Shown piece by piece: positions 1 to 12,828 of a stretch of DNA of 64,000 nt. The stretch is from Daucus carota subsp. sativus. Lineage: Eukaryota > Streptophyta > Magnoliopsida > Apiales > Apiaceae. Under the pieces are notes generated by a model. It saw nothing but the letters and a program-made list of their open reading frames with translations, was not told where the DNA came from and ran no database searches. The stretch lies in the NCBI RefSeq assembly GCF_001625215.2, contig NC_030383.2:2926779-2990778 (forward strand), written 5' to 3'. The translations under genes were made by a program, and so were the position numbers. The first letter of the stretch is position 1; every line of letters starts with the position of its first letter.

Positions 1-78
1 TCTATTGAATTCTTTAAACTGTGGTTAAATGTAATCAAATTGGTAATTTATGCTCACTAATTTTGTCATTTTCTGCAG

Positions 79-1081
79 TTGTTCGAGCAACAATAGTAGA
101 AAACCAACCATCTTTAGTCAGGTAACTAACAGTACAATTTTTTGATTTACTGCAAGCTCTCGTATAACATATCTTAGTTCATTAGTGCACCAATTTAATA
201 GATTTTCACCATTTTCCTGGCACAGAAAAGGGCGATCTCAATCACCTTCTCAGCGACCATCTCGGCAATCTGGGAACATTTTATCCAATGGACGAGGAAC
301 AACAGTAGAACACCAACCTTCTTTGGTCAGGTAAATAACAGTACAAGATTTCTTATTTACTGGAAACTCCTGTATTACATATTCCAGTTCATAATCAGGC
401 ATACTTACTAGGATTTCACCATTCTTTTGACACAGAAAAGGGCGATCTCAGTCACCTTCTCAGCGACCACAACAACCTGGGAACTTTTCATCTAATGAAA
501 ACATGTCTAAAAAGGATCATGGTTTGTGTGCATCAAATTCACAGCATAGACTTGATAATTTTGTCTACTCACATATGTTTCCTGATGTTTTTCTTTAATG
601 ACAAATTCAGTGGTGCAAGAGAAGCGAACAGTTTCACCACACCGATTTCCACTTTTACGTACTGGATCCCTCTCTAGCAGGCCAACCGCTCCAAATTCAA
701 GAGCCACAACTCCAACTCCATTATCAAGATCAACTACACAAGATTTGAGTAGATCCGCCACACCAAATTTGAGTAGATCTACAACACCAAATTCTAGACA
801 AGGGGTATGCACTACATATTCTATATGTTTATTCATCAGTAAGCAACATTATCTTATCTGTCTATGTTTCCTTTACTTTAATCAGTTGATTTTGTTTTCC
901 TATGCATCAGTATCCTTCTGAGCCTCGAAAATCAGCTTCAATGCGCCTCCCTTCAGATAGAGGAAGCCCAAAAGAGAACAATCCAATCCCTACCAAGGGT
1001 AAACGTCTGCTTAAGGCGTTGCTTAGTAGACGCAAGTCAAAGAAAGATGAAACATTATACACTTACTTAGACGAATACTAG
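79..1081 (+). CDS. 3' end of a Ser/Arg/Pro-rich protein gene (5' part outside window)
   Basis: Five exons can be read in one frame: 79-121, 226-330, 436-521, 611-804 and 911-1081, each with AG acceptor and GT donor, ending in TAG at 1079-1081. The protein is low-complexity, with repeated KGRSQSPSQRP blocks, several SRSTTP/SRSATP repeats, and a basic tail (KGKRLLKALLSRRKSKK) followed by the acidic-aromatic end ETLYTYLDEY. The composition suggests a disordered, possibly phosphorylated or cytoskeleton-associated tail, but I do not recognise the family. The second and third exons and their introns are near-copies of one another (period 210 bp). Exon 79-121 resembles the end of 226-330 (VENQPSLVR versus VEHQPSLVR). 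The gene start lies left of the window. Exon calls are firm and function is unknown. Confidence 0.75.
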
Positions 1082-1811
1082 ATGTATTATAACAAAGGCA
1101 AGATGACTAGAAGGTTCATTAGCAAATACCAACTTCAATTTGTGCCGATCACTTTGTATCTTCATGTTGTTTATACAAAGTTGGTGGTAACTAGTGAGCA
1201 TTATATGTTTATTAAAAGTAAATTATTGAAATTCATTAATCTTCGATTGTTCTCCCAACATTTTTTTTTTATCCAAACCATATCTTGCATGAATGTTGAT
1301 AGTTTCTTTTAGAAATATATTTTCCTAGGTAGTAATTACATTTTTTCTGGTTTGAAACTTATATATTTTATGACAGATGAAATAAGGATTTATTTTTGAA
1401 GAAAAGTACATAAAATTTTACTTTTTTCTGAAATAAGTCTTTATTTTTTTGTTAAATAACGAATAAAAAACAACTTTTTAACATTTATATCCAAAAAGAT
1501 TATAAAAAGATGCAATTCTTTTTAAAAAATAAGGACTTGTTTTTAAAATAAGTTGTTCCCAAGTTGGCACGTAATAATCCTCCAGTCATTTTGCTGCGAG
1601 TACAAGAACCAGCATGTATATAAAACATTGTGAACATCCAAAGAGAACAGCATATAAACATCCAACTGTAAATTTCATGAAGCCACTGTAATAGTCTACC
1701 AGTTGCAAATACAGCTATCACCTAGAAAACCAACAACCATATTCAGAAACAATTATAGCTAGATACACGACAAGAACCCTTAATCAAGCTCCCAACTAAA
1801 CAGAGCTAGTT
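1082..1811. other. Tail-to-tail intergenic region (3' UTRs)
   Basis: AT-rich DNA between the stop of the plus-strand Ser/Arg-rich gene and the stop of the minus-strand Pcc1 gene. It should hold both 3' UTRs. The short ORFs here have no coding character. Confidence 0.5.
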
Positions 1812-3195
1812 TCACAACTCCAATCCCTGACCAAACTCTTCAATAGTTTTAGTGGCAAGGGTAAGCACGTCAACAAATGCACTATACGATGCTCGAAGGA
1901 ATCTTGCTTCTATAGCTTCAAAATGTCTGCCAAAAATGGAGAACAGATTATTGAAACTGATACATGGTAAATTAATATAGGCGCGGGATACTCAATCATA
2001 TTCATACATCTAATATATAGAAATTATCTATGCAGCAATATAGTCTTCAGCATTGAAAAAATCAGAAATTCTTTGGTCATTTGCCAAACTTCAAGATCGA
2101 GAATCAACTTCAGCAACAAGTAAACAAGTTCGATACCTTTTGTTAGGGTGGCAATTTTATGGTCTAGCAATAATTTTTAGAGAAGTGGTCATAAGGATGA
2201 ATCAAGAATTTCATAATACTACAATAAACGGAGAAAGTTTGGGAAAATAGATTCCTCTTTTCATATACACAATTGCATATCAAATAAATCTTTCGGAGAA
2301 AAGGGGGGCTCACACTGCAAGCTTCCCATTGGTGATGGACATTTGTCTTTTGACTTTGTCTGGTTGCAACTGCAGTTGATATAGATTACAGTAAGAGTCT
2401 CATCAATATATATCTCCTAACGAACAACTGAAATAACCACAAAATTTACCTCTGTATCAACACCCAATGAGGTATAAATTATTCTAGCTTTTTCCTCGGA
2501 TCCATAATCTACCTCTAAGTCGCTGTTGATCAAATTCATTTGGAAATAAAACCCATTAAGCTTTCAATTGTAGGACTGGGAAGGTCTAAATAAGTTAATA
2601 CCATGATATGTCTAAGACCATGCTAACATTCAATATATATTACAAATACACAACATCGTAAAGGGTATCACTACTAGCACTACACAAACTTTCAATCGGA
2701 TAAGGTTATCAACACTAACGAAACAAGACTACCACTTCACTGTCATAGCCAACAATCACCAATAAGTACTAATTCGTACTAATTCAAATTATGCAACAGT
2801 AACTAACTTCCACAATCTCAACCAAATTCTGTAATTTTCAAAAGTGATACGAACCTCGATACCCAACTAGATGGACTCAATACAGAATCTTGAACTAATT
2901 ACTCTCTTTTAATCAAATTCAAACAACTCAAATTGCTACATCCTTTACAATTTACCAATTGTTGTCCACAGAACACAGTATTATAATTTCCAAAACTACC
3001 AAACCCAAAGTTTGCACCTTTCTCTATAAAAACATATCATATGCAGCAGATTGAATAATGCACAAACAATTAAACTACAAACACGAATTAAAAGAGGACA
3101 AAAAAGGGTCAATAAATATAATTGAAAAATAATATACAGACAGATATATACCAGGAAAATTCCCATGGGGAAGACGGGTTGTGTGAGATATCCAT
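1812..3195 (-). CDS. PCC1: EKC/KEOPS complex subunit Pcc1/LAGE3
   Basis: Small four-exon gene: 3152-3195, 2450-2522, 2314-2369 and 1812-1926 (44+73+56+115 = 288 nt, 95 aa). The protein begins MDISHNPSSPWEFSC and carries the Pcc1-family motifs LEVDYGSEEKA, ELQPDKVKRQMS, VHFEAIEARFLRAS and LTLATKTIEEFG. Pcc1 is the dimerising subunit of KEOPS, which works with Kae1/OSGEP in N6-threonylcarbamoyl modification of tRNA position 37. The start at 3195 was preferred over the in-frame ATG at 2539 because the PWEFSC lead-in matches plant homologues as I recall them and the splice phases fit; the 2539 ATG is then intronic. No exon exceeds 115 nt, so simple ORF scans miss the gene. The symbol refers to the KEOPS subunit, not the unrelated Arabidopsis pathogen-responsive PCC1. 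Confidence 0.88.
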
Positions 3196-4869
3196 AAATG
3201 AGTCAACAGCAGCCTTTCAGACAAAAAATACTCAAGAACAAGAAGACCCTGTTTGGGGGTTATGTTGTTTTAGGGTTTTAGCCGTTTGCTGCCATCTAAA
3301 ATTACTGCTGTTATCTTAAGTTTCCGGGTGGACTCTGTTTTCATCTTTTTTATAAAAAAAAATTTATTTGAGAAAACCAGCATGGTAAAATGCGAAAATC
3401 AAATTAATCGATGGTGGCACAATCCAGCCATTTATCAGGTAATTGAAAATTATTGAGAATGATTAATCAGGACATTAATTGAATATATTAAAATAAGATA
3501 ATAATATTCAATATACTTAATTTATTATAATAGTTTTTAGAAAATGTTATAGTTAATCGAAATTAAAAATTAAAATCTGGAGAGAATTTTGCAGTGATTA
3601 ATTGATCAAATCAGTGATTTTTAGAATTATGAAAAAAATGAAAAACAGACAAAATTTTTGTAATGATTAAATTAAGAGATATAAAATTATTTATTTTAGA
3701 TTTGGTAATCAATTTTATTTACTCAGGATTACTCTTTTGTAAATGATAGAAATGAAAAAATGTTATATATCTCAAAAAGTATTATCAAAATTTTCTTTTT
3801 AAATTTAGTTGGCAAGTATGATTGGATTTCCAATATATTGAGTCTTTCGTACATGTAATGGGATCCCCTCTGGACTCTACAGACATAAAAGACTCAACTA
3901 AAATAGTAAAATTAGTCATATGTCAGATTTAAAAAAATTAAAAACAGAATTCGAAAACCCCATAACATTACAATGCAGTTTCTCCTTAATGTTGCGGCAA
4001 TAATGTACCAAGTAACAAAATCAAAAAGACAACTACAACAACCGTGTATTTTATCCCCTTCTTTGATGGATTCAACACTTACACCATGATCTCCAAGCCT
4101 CGATGGAGTGCACAATTCCTCAGTCGAACTTTCAGCACCTAATTTCTTGTATTAATTTCGAAATGATTATCCTTCCATGTTCATAAAAAAAATCGATCTA
4201 ACCAACAGACATAATTGTATCAAGTATTTAATAAAATGTTCAAAAGATAAAATGTTAATCTCTCAAGTATCAGAGGTTTTGTAGGCACTTTGGCGACCCG
4301 TACAGAAATACTCAGGAACAACATAATAAGTTGCATTTAATAGTGCCTGCAGGCTGCAATGACTTACCTCTTAATAACTGGGTTTATAGTAGCTCATTTG
4401 CTGCTGCAATTTTTATCTCATCTGATTAGTAAGGTATTCGAGGCTTGGAGCTGGTGTTTCTACTTTCTAGAACGGAAAGATGGAAACTCAGGCCATCTCT
4501 GACTGCAGAAATCCGAATAATGCTCTAAATTCAAGCCGATACATCTTTCTGTTCCAAGTTGGTCCAAATTTATGTATAAATATTTTATTTTTCCAACAAT
4601 TTGTACATTAATATTTCAATCTTTTTGACAATATATACAAAAGTTAAAAGTGTAAACGTTAAAAAGATCTAGACTGGTGAAGCACAAACTTTTTTCATGG
4701 TTGTCTAAAACTAAACGATTTGTTTTCTTCCTATAAACGAAATTTTTACATCATTCAGAAGATGGGTATAGCCATGTACGAAATTTATAAACAGATAGAG
4801 ATTAGTTTTGTACTCTGGTTTTAACATACCACGCCATAATTCTAACTCGACGATATAAACATAACTAGT
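3196..4869. other. Intergenic region upstream of Pcc1
   Basis: AT-rich spacer. The part next to 3195 should contain the Pcc1 leader and promoter, and the part near 4869 the 3' UTR of the next minus-strand gene. I see no gene or clear repeat. Confidence 0.4.
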
Positions 4870-6673
4870 TCACAGAGCAGGAAAGAACCTGCCTAAAGTC
4901 CAACCAAGTAGCAAACCAGCACCAGCAAGACTCAAGCCTAAAGCAAAACTGACAATAGATCTTCTTAGCTTGTAATTTGGTATCCCACCCCTCTTTGTAG
5001 CCTTTCTTCGAGCCTTCTTCCCTTTCCTGTCATCCCCTGAGACTGCTAATAAACCTGGTAATTTAGCACTCATTGACTCATCATAGTTATTTTTAGGCTG
5101 GAGGCCCTCGACGTTGTTGCTTGTATGCAGGAGGCTTTCATCAATGTTGGTTTGATGCTGGAGGCAAAGGGTCTCTATCTGCAGCATCTGGAGCCACTGC
5201 CTGTAAGCAAAGAGGTGTGAAGCCTGCATGAAAAAGTGCTTGACTATGTGCTCCTTCTCATCATAAGCTTGCCGTGCTGCTTTTTCAGCCTCCCTTGCTC
5301 GTGTTTGAGAGTGACAAAGTGCCTCTAGTAACTGAGTTTTAGTAAGATCACTGTCAAGCCTCTGTAGTGCTTCAGACTCCTCTTCTTCAGTTGCAGAACT
5401 ATCATTTCTGCTGATAAAACAAAAACGGGGGCTGCGCATATAAGTGCAAGGAAGAAATTATACTGGAATATAGATACACTTGTCTGAGAAGTTATTGAAA
5501 CTTTTCAATGATGAATATTTTATATTTTTGGTATATGAACTATGACTAAGATCGGATATTGAGATTCTCCATCAACTCTTTCATCATATTTTTCTCTCAA
5601 CTCTCTTTGTAAAGCTCGCTTAATATCTCCAGCTATCACCCATATATGCAAGGTAACTTTTCTCCTTAATACAAATTAATCTTATCTTAAAACGAAAAGG
5701 GATACAGAGTCATAAGGGGAAGATGGTAATACCTTATTAGCTTGTCTGAACTACTAGGAAAGCACTGCACATCACCCATCATGTGTTGTGTATCCAACAT
5801 GCTTACTGAATTGGGTATTTCTGATGTTTTCTCGTCCAGATCAGTTTCTTTCTCAACCTTTTTACCTAATGAAGCAAAAATTATGGTTTGATCAAAACTC
5901 TGTGTGCATTCAGATGGCCCAGTCCAATGCTTGCTCTGAGGTTGTGGAAGATCACAGTTCTCAAATTGGTCCAGTTTTTTGCAAGAAACTAAAGAAGTCA
6001 AATCATTTTTATCAGCAGTACGCCACCAGGGTTCATTCTTCTCAACTTCAATCCAATGAGACTCAAGTTCAGAGGAAATCTTCTCAGATTTTTCATGAAC
6101 CGAGGACTTGTAAGAATCCAAGTCTTTCCAATTTTCATCTACACACCAGGACTCCTCCAATTCCTTGTTAGGCACTCTACACAGGTCGTCTTCAGTCACA
6201 ACATTAGGTTTCTCCATTTTATCGTTCTGGTTATTTTTCATAAAATCCAGAAAAGCCTTATCCGGACTATCAGCTAGCTTACCATCTTTGCCTTCCAAAT
6301 ACTTTTGAATATTGCCTTCCTCGTCAAGTCGCTTTTCCTCACTGATTGTCACATTCTTATTTGGTAATACAGCACCATAAACTCCACATTCTGCCCCTAA
6401 GGCATTTGAGTCTTCTATGTTACCATTGTGTGAATGTCTAACAGTTGGTTCTAGGGTTAACCACCATCTTTTATCAGACTGAGGTTCTGCTTTTGAGCAT
6501 GTCTGGTCACCAGGCACGAAGCCTGGGACATGATGATCTAAACCCTTTGCTGCACCTAATTTTGATGATGTAGATGGGATATGAGATAATTCGGGAGATC
6601 TGCGAGCATCATCTTGGTTGGACCAATTATTTGCAGCACGCTGTGAAATTTTCCTTGCTTTTTCTGCATCCAT
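4870..6673 (-). CDS. Plant-specific coiled-coil protein with C-terminal membrane anchor
   Basis: Two coding exons, 5733-6673 and 4870-5431, joined across a 301-bp GT-AG intron (941+562 = 1503 nt, 500 aa). The first two thirds are acidic, polar and probably disordered, starting MDAEKARKISQRAANNWSNQ. The second exon has a highly charged helix (RNDSSATEEEESEALQRLD, then LTKTQLLEALCHSQTRAREA and EKAARQAYDEKEHIVK) typical of a coiled coil. A basic stretch (GDDRKGKKARRKATKRGG) precedes one hydrophobic C-terminal segment (IVSFALGLSLAGAGLLLGWT) ending FFPAL. This arrangement suggests a membrane-anchored, cytosol-facing plant protein. The charged helix resembles uncharacterised plant proteins, but I cannot name a function. 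The start is the first in-frame ATG of the exon. Confidence 0.8.
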
Positions 6674-7900
6674 ATCCTTCTACACTCTGGAATGTAACAA
6701 ACTGTTTAGGAAACACTACCTGACTACCAGTAGTATGTTAACGAAAATAGCTAAAGGTATCCCATACTAATTTTCTGTCACGTGTTCAAGAATTAAAGAA
6801 GCGGCCCATGAAAATTTACCCCGACATTCAGTATAAATTATATCTGATACATAACAAATCATTGTTCATGTAATTGTCTAATTGCTCTGAGCTGTACACA
6901 CTCAAAACAAGTCAACGTGTTCAGATGAATAAGCCAGCTATATTAGTTGATAAAACTAACTCATGCATGAGCCTCAAGTTATCCGACACATTAAAGATAG
7001 GAAAACCAGAAGAACCTGTCACTCTTTTATATTAAAATGCCTAAATCACTTCCCTGCCATACCATTTCAGTGAAAATAAACGACTAAAAGAATTCATCAA
7101 TTATCACAGAAACTCATCAAATTCATGTCACAAGTAGTAACTTACATGAAAGCTAAACAATCAGTAAACATTAATGGACCAACAAGAACACCCAATTACT
7201 AGCAATCAAAAATATACACCTACTAAACATACAAATCAATTAGCACCTAAACATAACATACATCAAGGCTCACAGTATCTCGCGATGTCTGCAAAGATTA
7301 CATCAACTACCAACAAACTGATAATCTCGAATGACAAACCAGTTTACCCAATAACTGAAATCTCACAAGTTCATATTAAAAACTACTATAATAAATATGC
7401 AAAAACAAGATCCACTGGTCAAAATATTCATTTTGCAGTACAGTATATGCATAATGATAAACAGTAACTACTAACTACACAAGATTCCAAACCAAAAAGT
7501 TAAGCATCAGCTACCAATAACAAAAGCAATAATTTTCCCACAAACAAATTAAAAAACCCACCAACAAAATAATCATACTAAAAAATTACACCCAAGCAAA
7601 TGCAAAAACACACATACACAATCAAGAACAAGATAAACGACTTAAAGTTTACAGTAAATTTCATACCTTTCCGATAGAAAATCGAAATGGGTACTGAAAT
7701 CAATCAAAAACAAGCAAATCCATGCGTTCTTGAAGATCAAAATGGAGTCTTTACATACAGAAATGCCAAGTCTTTGTTTAGAATATTAGTGTGTGCACTA
7801 TGTGTAATTGCTTAATGGAGAATAAAAAAGTCTATATTTTGATAGCTTATAGATAAAGATATGAATATGTACACGATACAATCTATATAAGCAAGAGAGA
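6674..7900 (-). other. 5' leader: UTR intron and first non-coding exon of the coiled-coil gene
   Basis: On the minus strand a strong donor (AAAG followed by GTATGAAA) lies at about 7665-7675, upstream of the coding exon. This implies a non-coding first exon at roughly 7675-7880 and an approximately 1-kb 5' UTR intron. A TATA-like TTATATAG lies near 7885-7892 in the right orientation. The plus-strand ORF at 7174-7467 is AT-rich intron sequence, not a gene. Confidence 0.5.
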
Positions 7901-10164
7901 AAGAGAGAGATTTTTGGTGAGGTGGTCAATTCAATTGTAAGTGAAGATGATGTAAAAAGGCTTCAGCTTTTGTGTTATTTTCATCAGCTATCTCGTTTTG
8001 AAGCTAGCCCAACTTAAAATTATCATGGTGATTTATATTATAATGAAATTATAATTTATTTAAATATAATGGAAAAATTACTATTTTTTCTTTTTATGAT
8101 TTTTTTTTATTTTTGAATCCCCACGAAAAAGGTCAGCAAGTTAAATTTGAATGATAAATTTATTTTTAATTTTACAAATATACTAAAAATATATATAAAT
8201 TGTTCGGAAAAATATATTCTACCAACTTCTAAGTTTAAGTTAGTTCTAATATATTATTATTTTTAAATTAACTTCTAATTTATTAAATAAATATATTTTT
8301 CTAATTGAATCGAAACTAACTCACGGCCAAAAATGATTCAGAACCGCTACAAGTCCTGCTTAAGAAAATAAAACATTATCATTTATGTTTCTATATCAAC
8401 TTATATTGGGCTTTGATGTTTATCCTGTTTTTGGATTGTTTGTTTGCGTGTGTTCTTTGATTGTTTTAGTTCTCAGTGGAGAGCTAAAAAAATAGTAGTG
8501 CACTATGTGATATGCTTATTTATTCGATAGTTTTATATTAGAAGAGATATAAAAGAAGGGAGTTTTTTTGAAGTAGAAAAATGAGCTGAGAAATAAATGT
8601 AAACAAATATCTTAAAATCATGATTCTAATAATTGTTTCATATCTGACACAAAATTAAGCACGCATATGAAAAATTATTTATAAATATATAATATATGAA
8701 ATAATTATGTGATGGTCAAGATTTTCAAATTTAGAATTCAAACTTTTTAAAAAATATTAAAGTTCATAAAAAATAAAAACTGGAATTTTAATAATTTTTT
8801 CATATCAATTTTTTGAGAAAATGCTAAAGAAAGTTGTTGAACTAACAAAGGAGGAGTAGCCATCAAGTTTGAGTACACTCTGATGCGCAGCAAGGTGGTC
8901 CTTTAACAACCATACCGACTGATGTGATGGTACATGTACAATAATACTGCAATACGATTAAGGTATTGCCATGATTTTTTTAGTACTCCCTCCGTCCCTA
9001 TTTATCTGTCCACTTTGGAAGTAAAAATTTGTCTCTATTTATCTGTCCATTTATACTTTCAAAACTAATTTAATGATAGTTTTTCAAATATATTAAAAAA
9101 AGACGGAGGGTGTAGTTAATTTTCCAATACTAAAGTACACCGCCTTGAGCAAATTCGGTCTTAGCGCTAAATCATCTTCGCAACAAGAAAACGACGTGTT
9201 ATCTTTTAGTGACAAATGCCTTCTTGTCATCTGGAAGGCCGTATTTCAATTACAGCTCGACGATTTACATCTCCGGCAACTATTTACACACATGGCTAAT
9301 GGCTTGTTTCTCATTCATTTTCGTGTAACTTTATCGGTTTTTCCGATGTGTGTACAAATGCATACAATAAGTACGAATTCTCGTAAAATTGTTTGTTTTG
9401 ATTCATGCAATTAGTGTGAATATAAGGAGTCATTAACATTTATTACTGATCCACCAATCAAAACCTAGTACTATTAGTTAACGAGTATTGTGTGTCATGG
9501 GCACACCATTGAAAATTCGTAACTAATTTTATTTCGAAATGTTATTTTCATTTTTGTGCATTTCAAAAATAATAATTTATAATAATATAAAATAATATCA
9601 CACTTACTAATTTCTTTCACAATCTCTATACTAAAATAATATAAAACATAATAAATTCATTATTTTCATCCACGGTCTTAATCTATTATTGAATATAAAT
9701 CAGTCTTTATCACTTTACTAACTTTTCAGCTAACTTTATTTAAAAAAATTGTATTTTCCTTGATTTTAGTGTTCACACTCAATATATAATTCAACGGGAA
9801 TAGAAGGAATCTTAATTAATTTGAACAATTGATTAACATAATTTTAGAAATTGGGAATCAGAACCAACGAACCAATTAACTTGTTGATTCATGATTTATG
9901 AAAGGTCTATCGCAGATTTTTTTCGATAAATTGAAGTTTTTTAGTCGAATAAAATTGTAATACGTAAATTAGTAAAATAATTTTAAAAATTAATTATAAA
10001 TTTTTCAATAAATCAAAAAAATTTAGATGTAAATATTAATCACCGGATTTTCTTTGTCCAAATATATTAAATGTAATTTTTTTTTCATTTTAAATATAGT
10101 TAGCCGAGAGGGTCACTTTGGTCGCTAGAATATCCAACCAAGTTCAAACTAAAACATCAATCAA
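7901..10164. other. AT-rich intergenic region
   Basis: No supported gene. It contains one short Stowaway MITE (8986-9112) and otherwise anonymous AT-rich sequence. The plus-strand ORF at 9145-9414 has no recognisable motif and no gene-like neighbours. Confidence 0.4.
8986..9112. mobile_element. Stowaway-type MITE (Tc1/mariner), 127 bp
   Basis: Begins CTCCCTCCGTCCC and ends GACGGAGGGTG, the hallmark Stowaway termini, flanked on both sides by the TA target (8984-8985 and 9113-9114). Non-coding. Confidence 0.8.
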
Positions 10165-10184
10165 TATACTTATATAAAGGAGAA

Positions 10185-10318
10185 GCGAGGGGCGTGTAGG
10201 TGGCGCCTCTCACATCGCTCCGTTCTATTTTTCTAATTTTCTGGATTTTTTGCGAGGGGCGTGTAGGTGGCGCCTCTCACATCGCTCCGTTCTATTTTTC
10301 TAATTTTCTGGATTTTTT
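10185..10318 (+). repeat. 67-bp tandem duplication in the Helitron 5' end
   Basis: The module starting GCGAGGGGCGTGTAGGTGG is present at 10185-10251 and again at 10252-10318, almost identical. A third, diverged copy of the same 5' module starts at about 10562. Confidence 0.85.
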
Positions 10319-11130
10319 GGATGAAAAATATCAAAAATTAGAATTACCTTTTATAGTTTCGGATATATTAGAAGTAAGTTTCAGAATCTGATTTTGTTTT
10401 AGATTATTTATGGAATATAGTAACTTGTAGGTTTTAATCTGGTTTTAATCTAGATTTTGTTTCGGATATATTAGAAGCAAGTTTCAGAATCTGATTTTAT
10501 TTAAGATTATTTATGAAATATAGTAGTAGCTTTGAAAGTTTTAATCTGCTTTTGTTTCTACATAAAGGAGAAGCGAGGGGCGTGTAGATGGCGCCTCTCA
10601 CATCGTTCCGTTTTATTTTTCTAATTTTTTAATTTTCTAGAATTTTCGGATGAAAAATATCAAAAATTAGAACTACCGTTTTTAGTTTTGGATATATTAG
10701 AAGCAAGTTTCAGAATTTGATTTTGTTTCAGATTATTTATGGAATATAGCAGCTTGAAATTTTTAATTTGATTTTGTTTCGAAAAATATCAAAAATTAGA
10801 AATACCTCTTTTAGTTTCGGATATATTAGAAGCAAGTTTCAGAATCTGCTTTTGTTTCTGATTTTTTATGGAATATAACAGCTTGAAAATTTTAATCTGA
10901 TTTTGTTTCATATTATTTAATCATGGGAAATAGTAGCACACAAGTCTCTCTGCACCTATAAATACCCCTATAGGTTGTAGGGTTTTGGATCATCTAAACA
11001 CAACTTACTCCCTCTCAATACCACAACCATACCTCTTTCGGTGGTGCCGTTCTTCTGCAACGATAATTGAAGGCTGTTTATATGATTTTAAAAAAAAATA
11101 AAGGTTGTTGCAAGCAAAGGTAGTTATAGA

Positions 11131-12683
11131 TGATAAGTGGTATTTATACACACTTATAGGCCTTCATTTCCGCTTAAATTGGTTGGTTGTACTTAAGTGT
11201 TTAGTGTCTTTTGATGTGTTTTTATTGTTTTTCTGTGCAGGTCACGAGTTGAGGTGATGAAGTGATTTTCTATCATTTTAGGTTGGTTTTTGGTGCATTA
11301 TTTGCAAGAATAGAGAATTGTGGATTCATCACGACTTGGGATTTTGTGGGTACATCTTCTACAAACCCTCACGAGAGCACACTCGTCCACTAGAGCTATC
11401 TAGGGGTTTAAAGGGCTTGTTGCATATGCTAAATGCAACCGTGATCACCTACGGAAGTGGTACTAGAAGCGAGGAAGGACATACACGCGAGAACGAGCGA
11501 GAAACGAAGAAACAGGGCCAACAGTGCAGACAGTAGCGCGCCCGCGCTACTTGTTAGCGCGCCCGCGCTACAGACTGCAACCACTAGCGCGTCTGCGCTA
11601 AGTTAGCGCGGCCGCGCCCAGCAGAACTTCCCCGGGCCGATTTTTACAGCTTTTTAGTGGATTTTCGCAGCGGTCGAGGCCCGTGTGACTTGGTCAATGT
11701 ATTTTTTATTTCTCGTGTGTAAAACCCTAGCCGTATAGAAGTAGTTTTAGTATCGTAGAAAATCGTATTATCAGTTTTCTCTTGTAATCGAAGTACATTA
11801 TCAGTTTTGTATTGGATCGTTCTTCGCGAGGAAGTGACAGTTTCGAGCGAGATCGTGAACATCAAATCTGTAACGTTGTGTTCTTTATTATTAATTCAAG
11901 CATTTTTATTCCATTTAATTCTTGTCTTTATTCTATCATGTTTTCATTAGAACCCATGATGTCGATTAGTTCGATTATGAACTAACCGCCTTCATGGGAT
12001 TCTAATGGATTTATCGATGTAATCTAGTATCGAATATTAATTACTTGATCTTGCGACGTACGTTGATTTCTTTGCATGAGCCGTGCTTATTCTTCTTAGG
12101 AGAGTAGCTAACTTCTAAGTTGTTTGTTAATTCTTTCTGAAGCGAGAGTGGATGATTGAATTTAGAACTATGCCATGTAACATAGGATTATGTGAATGAA
12201 ACATAATTTGTGGTAGACTTGAACTATTTTTATCACCCTGTGTAATCACGATAGATGACTTGTTATTTAAACCTCTCTGCTTACACTACCGCTATAGAGA
12301 TATAGGGTCTGAGCTTTGTTGGTGTCCATGAGATTTCTGTCTTAATTGCGGATTTTGATTGGTATGATATGTGTGCAACGAGAGTTGGCATGTATTACTT
12401 TCGTGTTGTCTGATTAGGATCAACAGTCGCATGTTAATCAGTAATTTCAATTCTAGATGAATTCGATAATGAAGTTAGAATCCCATGTGTTTTCCTATTC
12501 TGAATTTGATTAGTAATTTTAGTTATTAGTATAAAAGAAACCAATCCTTGTTAATTGTCTTAGCAGTGATAATTGATCATACATTGTTGCATAGGTGCGT
12601 ATTCTTAATTCACCAGTCTCTGTGGGAACGAACAAATATATTACTTATGATCACGTGCGCTTGCGTGTAGATTTCACCGAACA
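11131..12683 (+). repeat. 5' LTR of the Athila element (1553 bp)
   Basis: Starts TGATAAGTGG and ends CACCGAACA. It is nearly identical to 21105-22636 and is 21 bp longer because of one extra copy of a GC-rich motif near 11545. The GC-rich near-palindromes TAGCGCGCCCGCGCTA lie at about 11533-11620. Confidence 0.95.
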
Positions 12684-12689
12684 AGTTTT

Positions 12690-12707
12690 TGGCGCCGCTG
12701 CCGGGGA
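12690..12707 (+). other. Primer-binding site (tRNA-Asp)
   Basis: TGGCGCCGCTGCCGGGGA, six bases inside the 5' LTR, matches the complement of the plant tRNA-Asp 3' end at all but one position as I recall that tRNA. This primer is usual for Athila elements. Confidence 0.85.
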
Positions 12708-12828
12708 CTCGGTGTTAATTAATTAGTTTATGTACTTGTCATCAGTGTGCATTAAAATTCACTGACTAGGATTCTATTCTCTTCTCACTTTTCTTCTTTT
12801 CTTTATTTCAGGTACTTGGATCGCGTTT

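Noticed and set aside
2450-2539. Pcc1 starting at the ATG at 2539
   Set aside because: The 3152-3195 exon gives a better N-terminus with correct splice phase; the 2539 ATG then lies in the intron.
7174-7467. 97-aa ORF rich in Asn, Lys and Thr
   Set aside because: AT-rich leader-intron sequence of the minus-strand coiled-coil gene.
9145-9414. 89-aa plus-strand ORF
   Set aside because: No homologous motif, no splice context, surrounded by AT-rich MITE-bearing DNA.
11318-11536. 72-aa ORF repeated at 21292-21510
   Set aside because: It lies inside both LTRs and is duplicated only because the LTRs are; it has no coding motif.
11644-11865. Minus-strand 73-aa ORF repeated at 21597-21818
   Set aside because: LTR sequence read backwards; no support as a gene.
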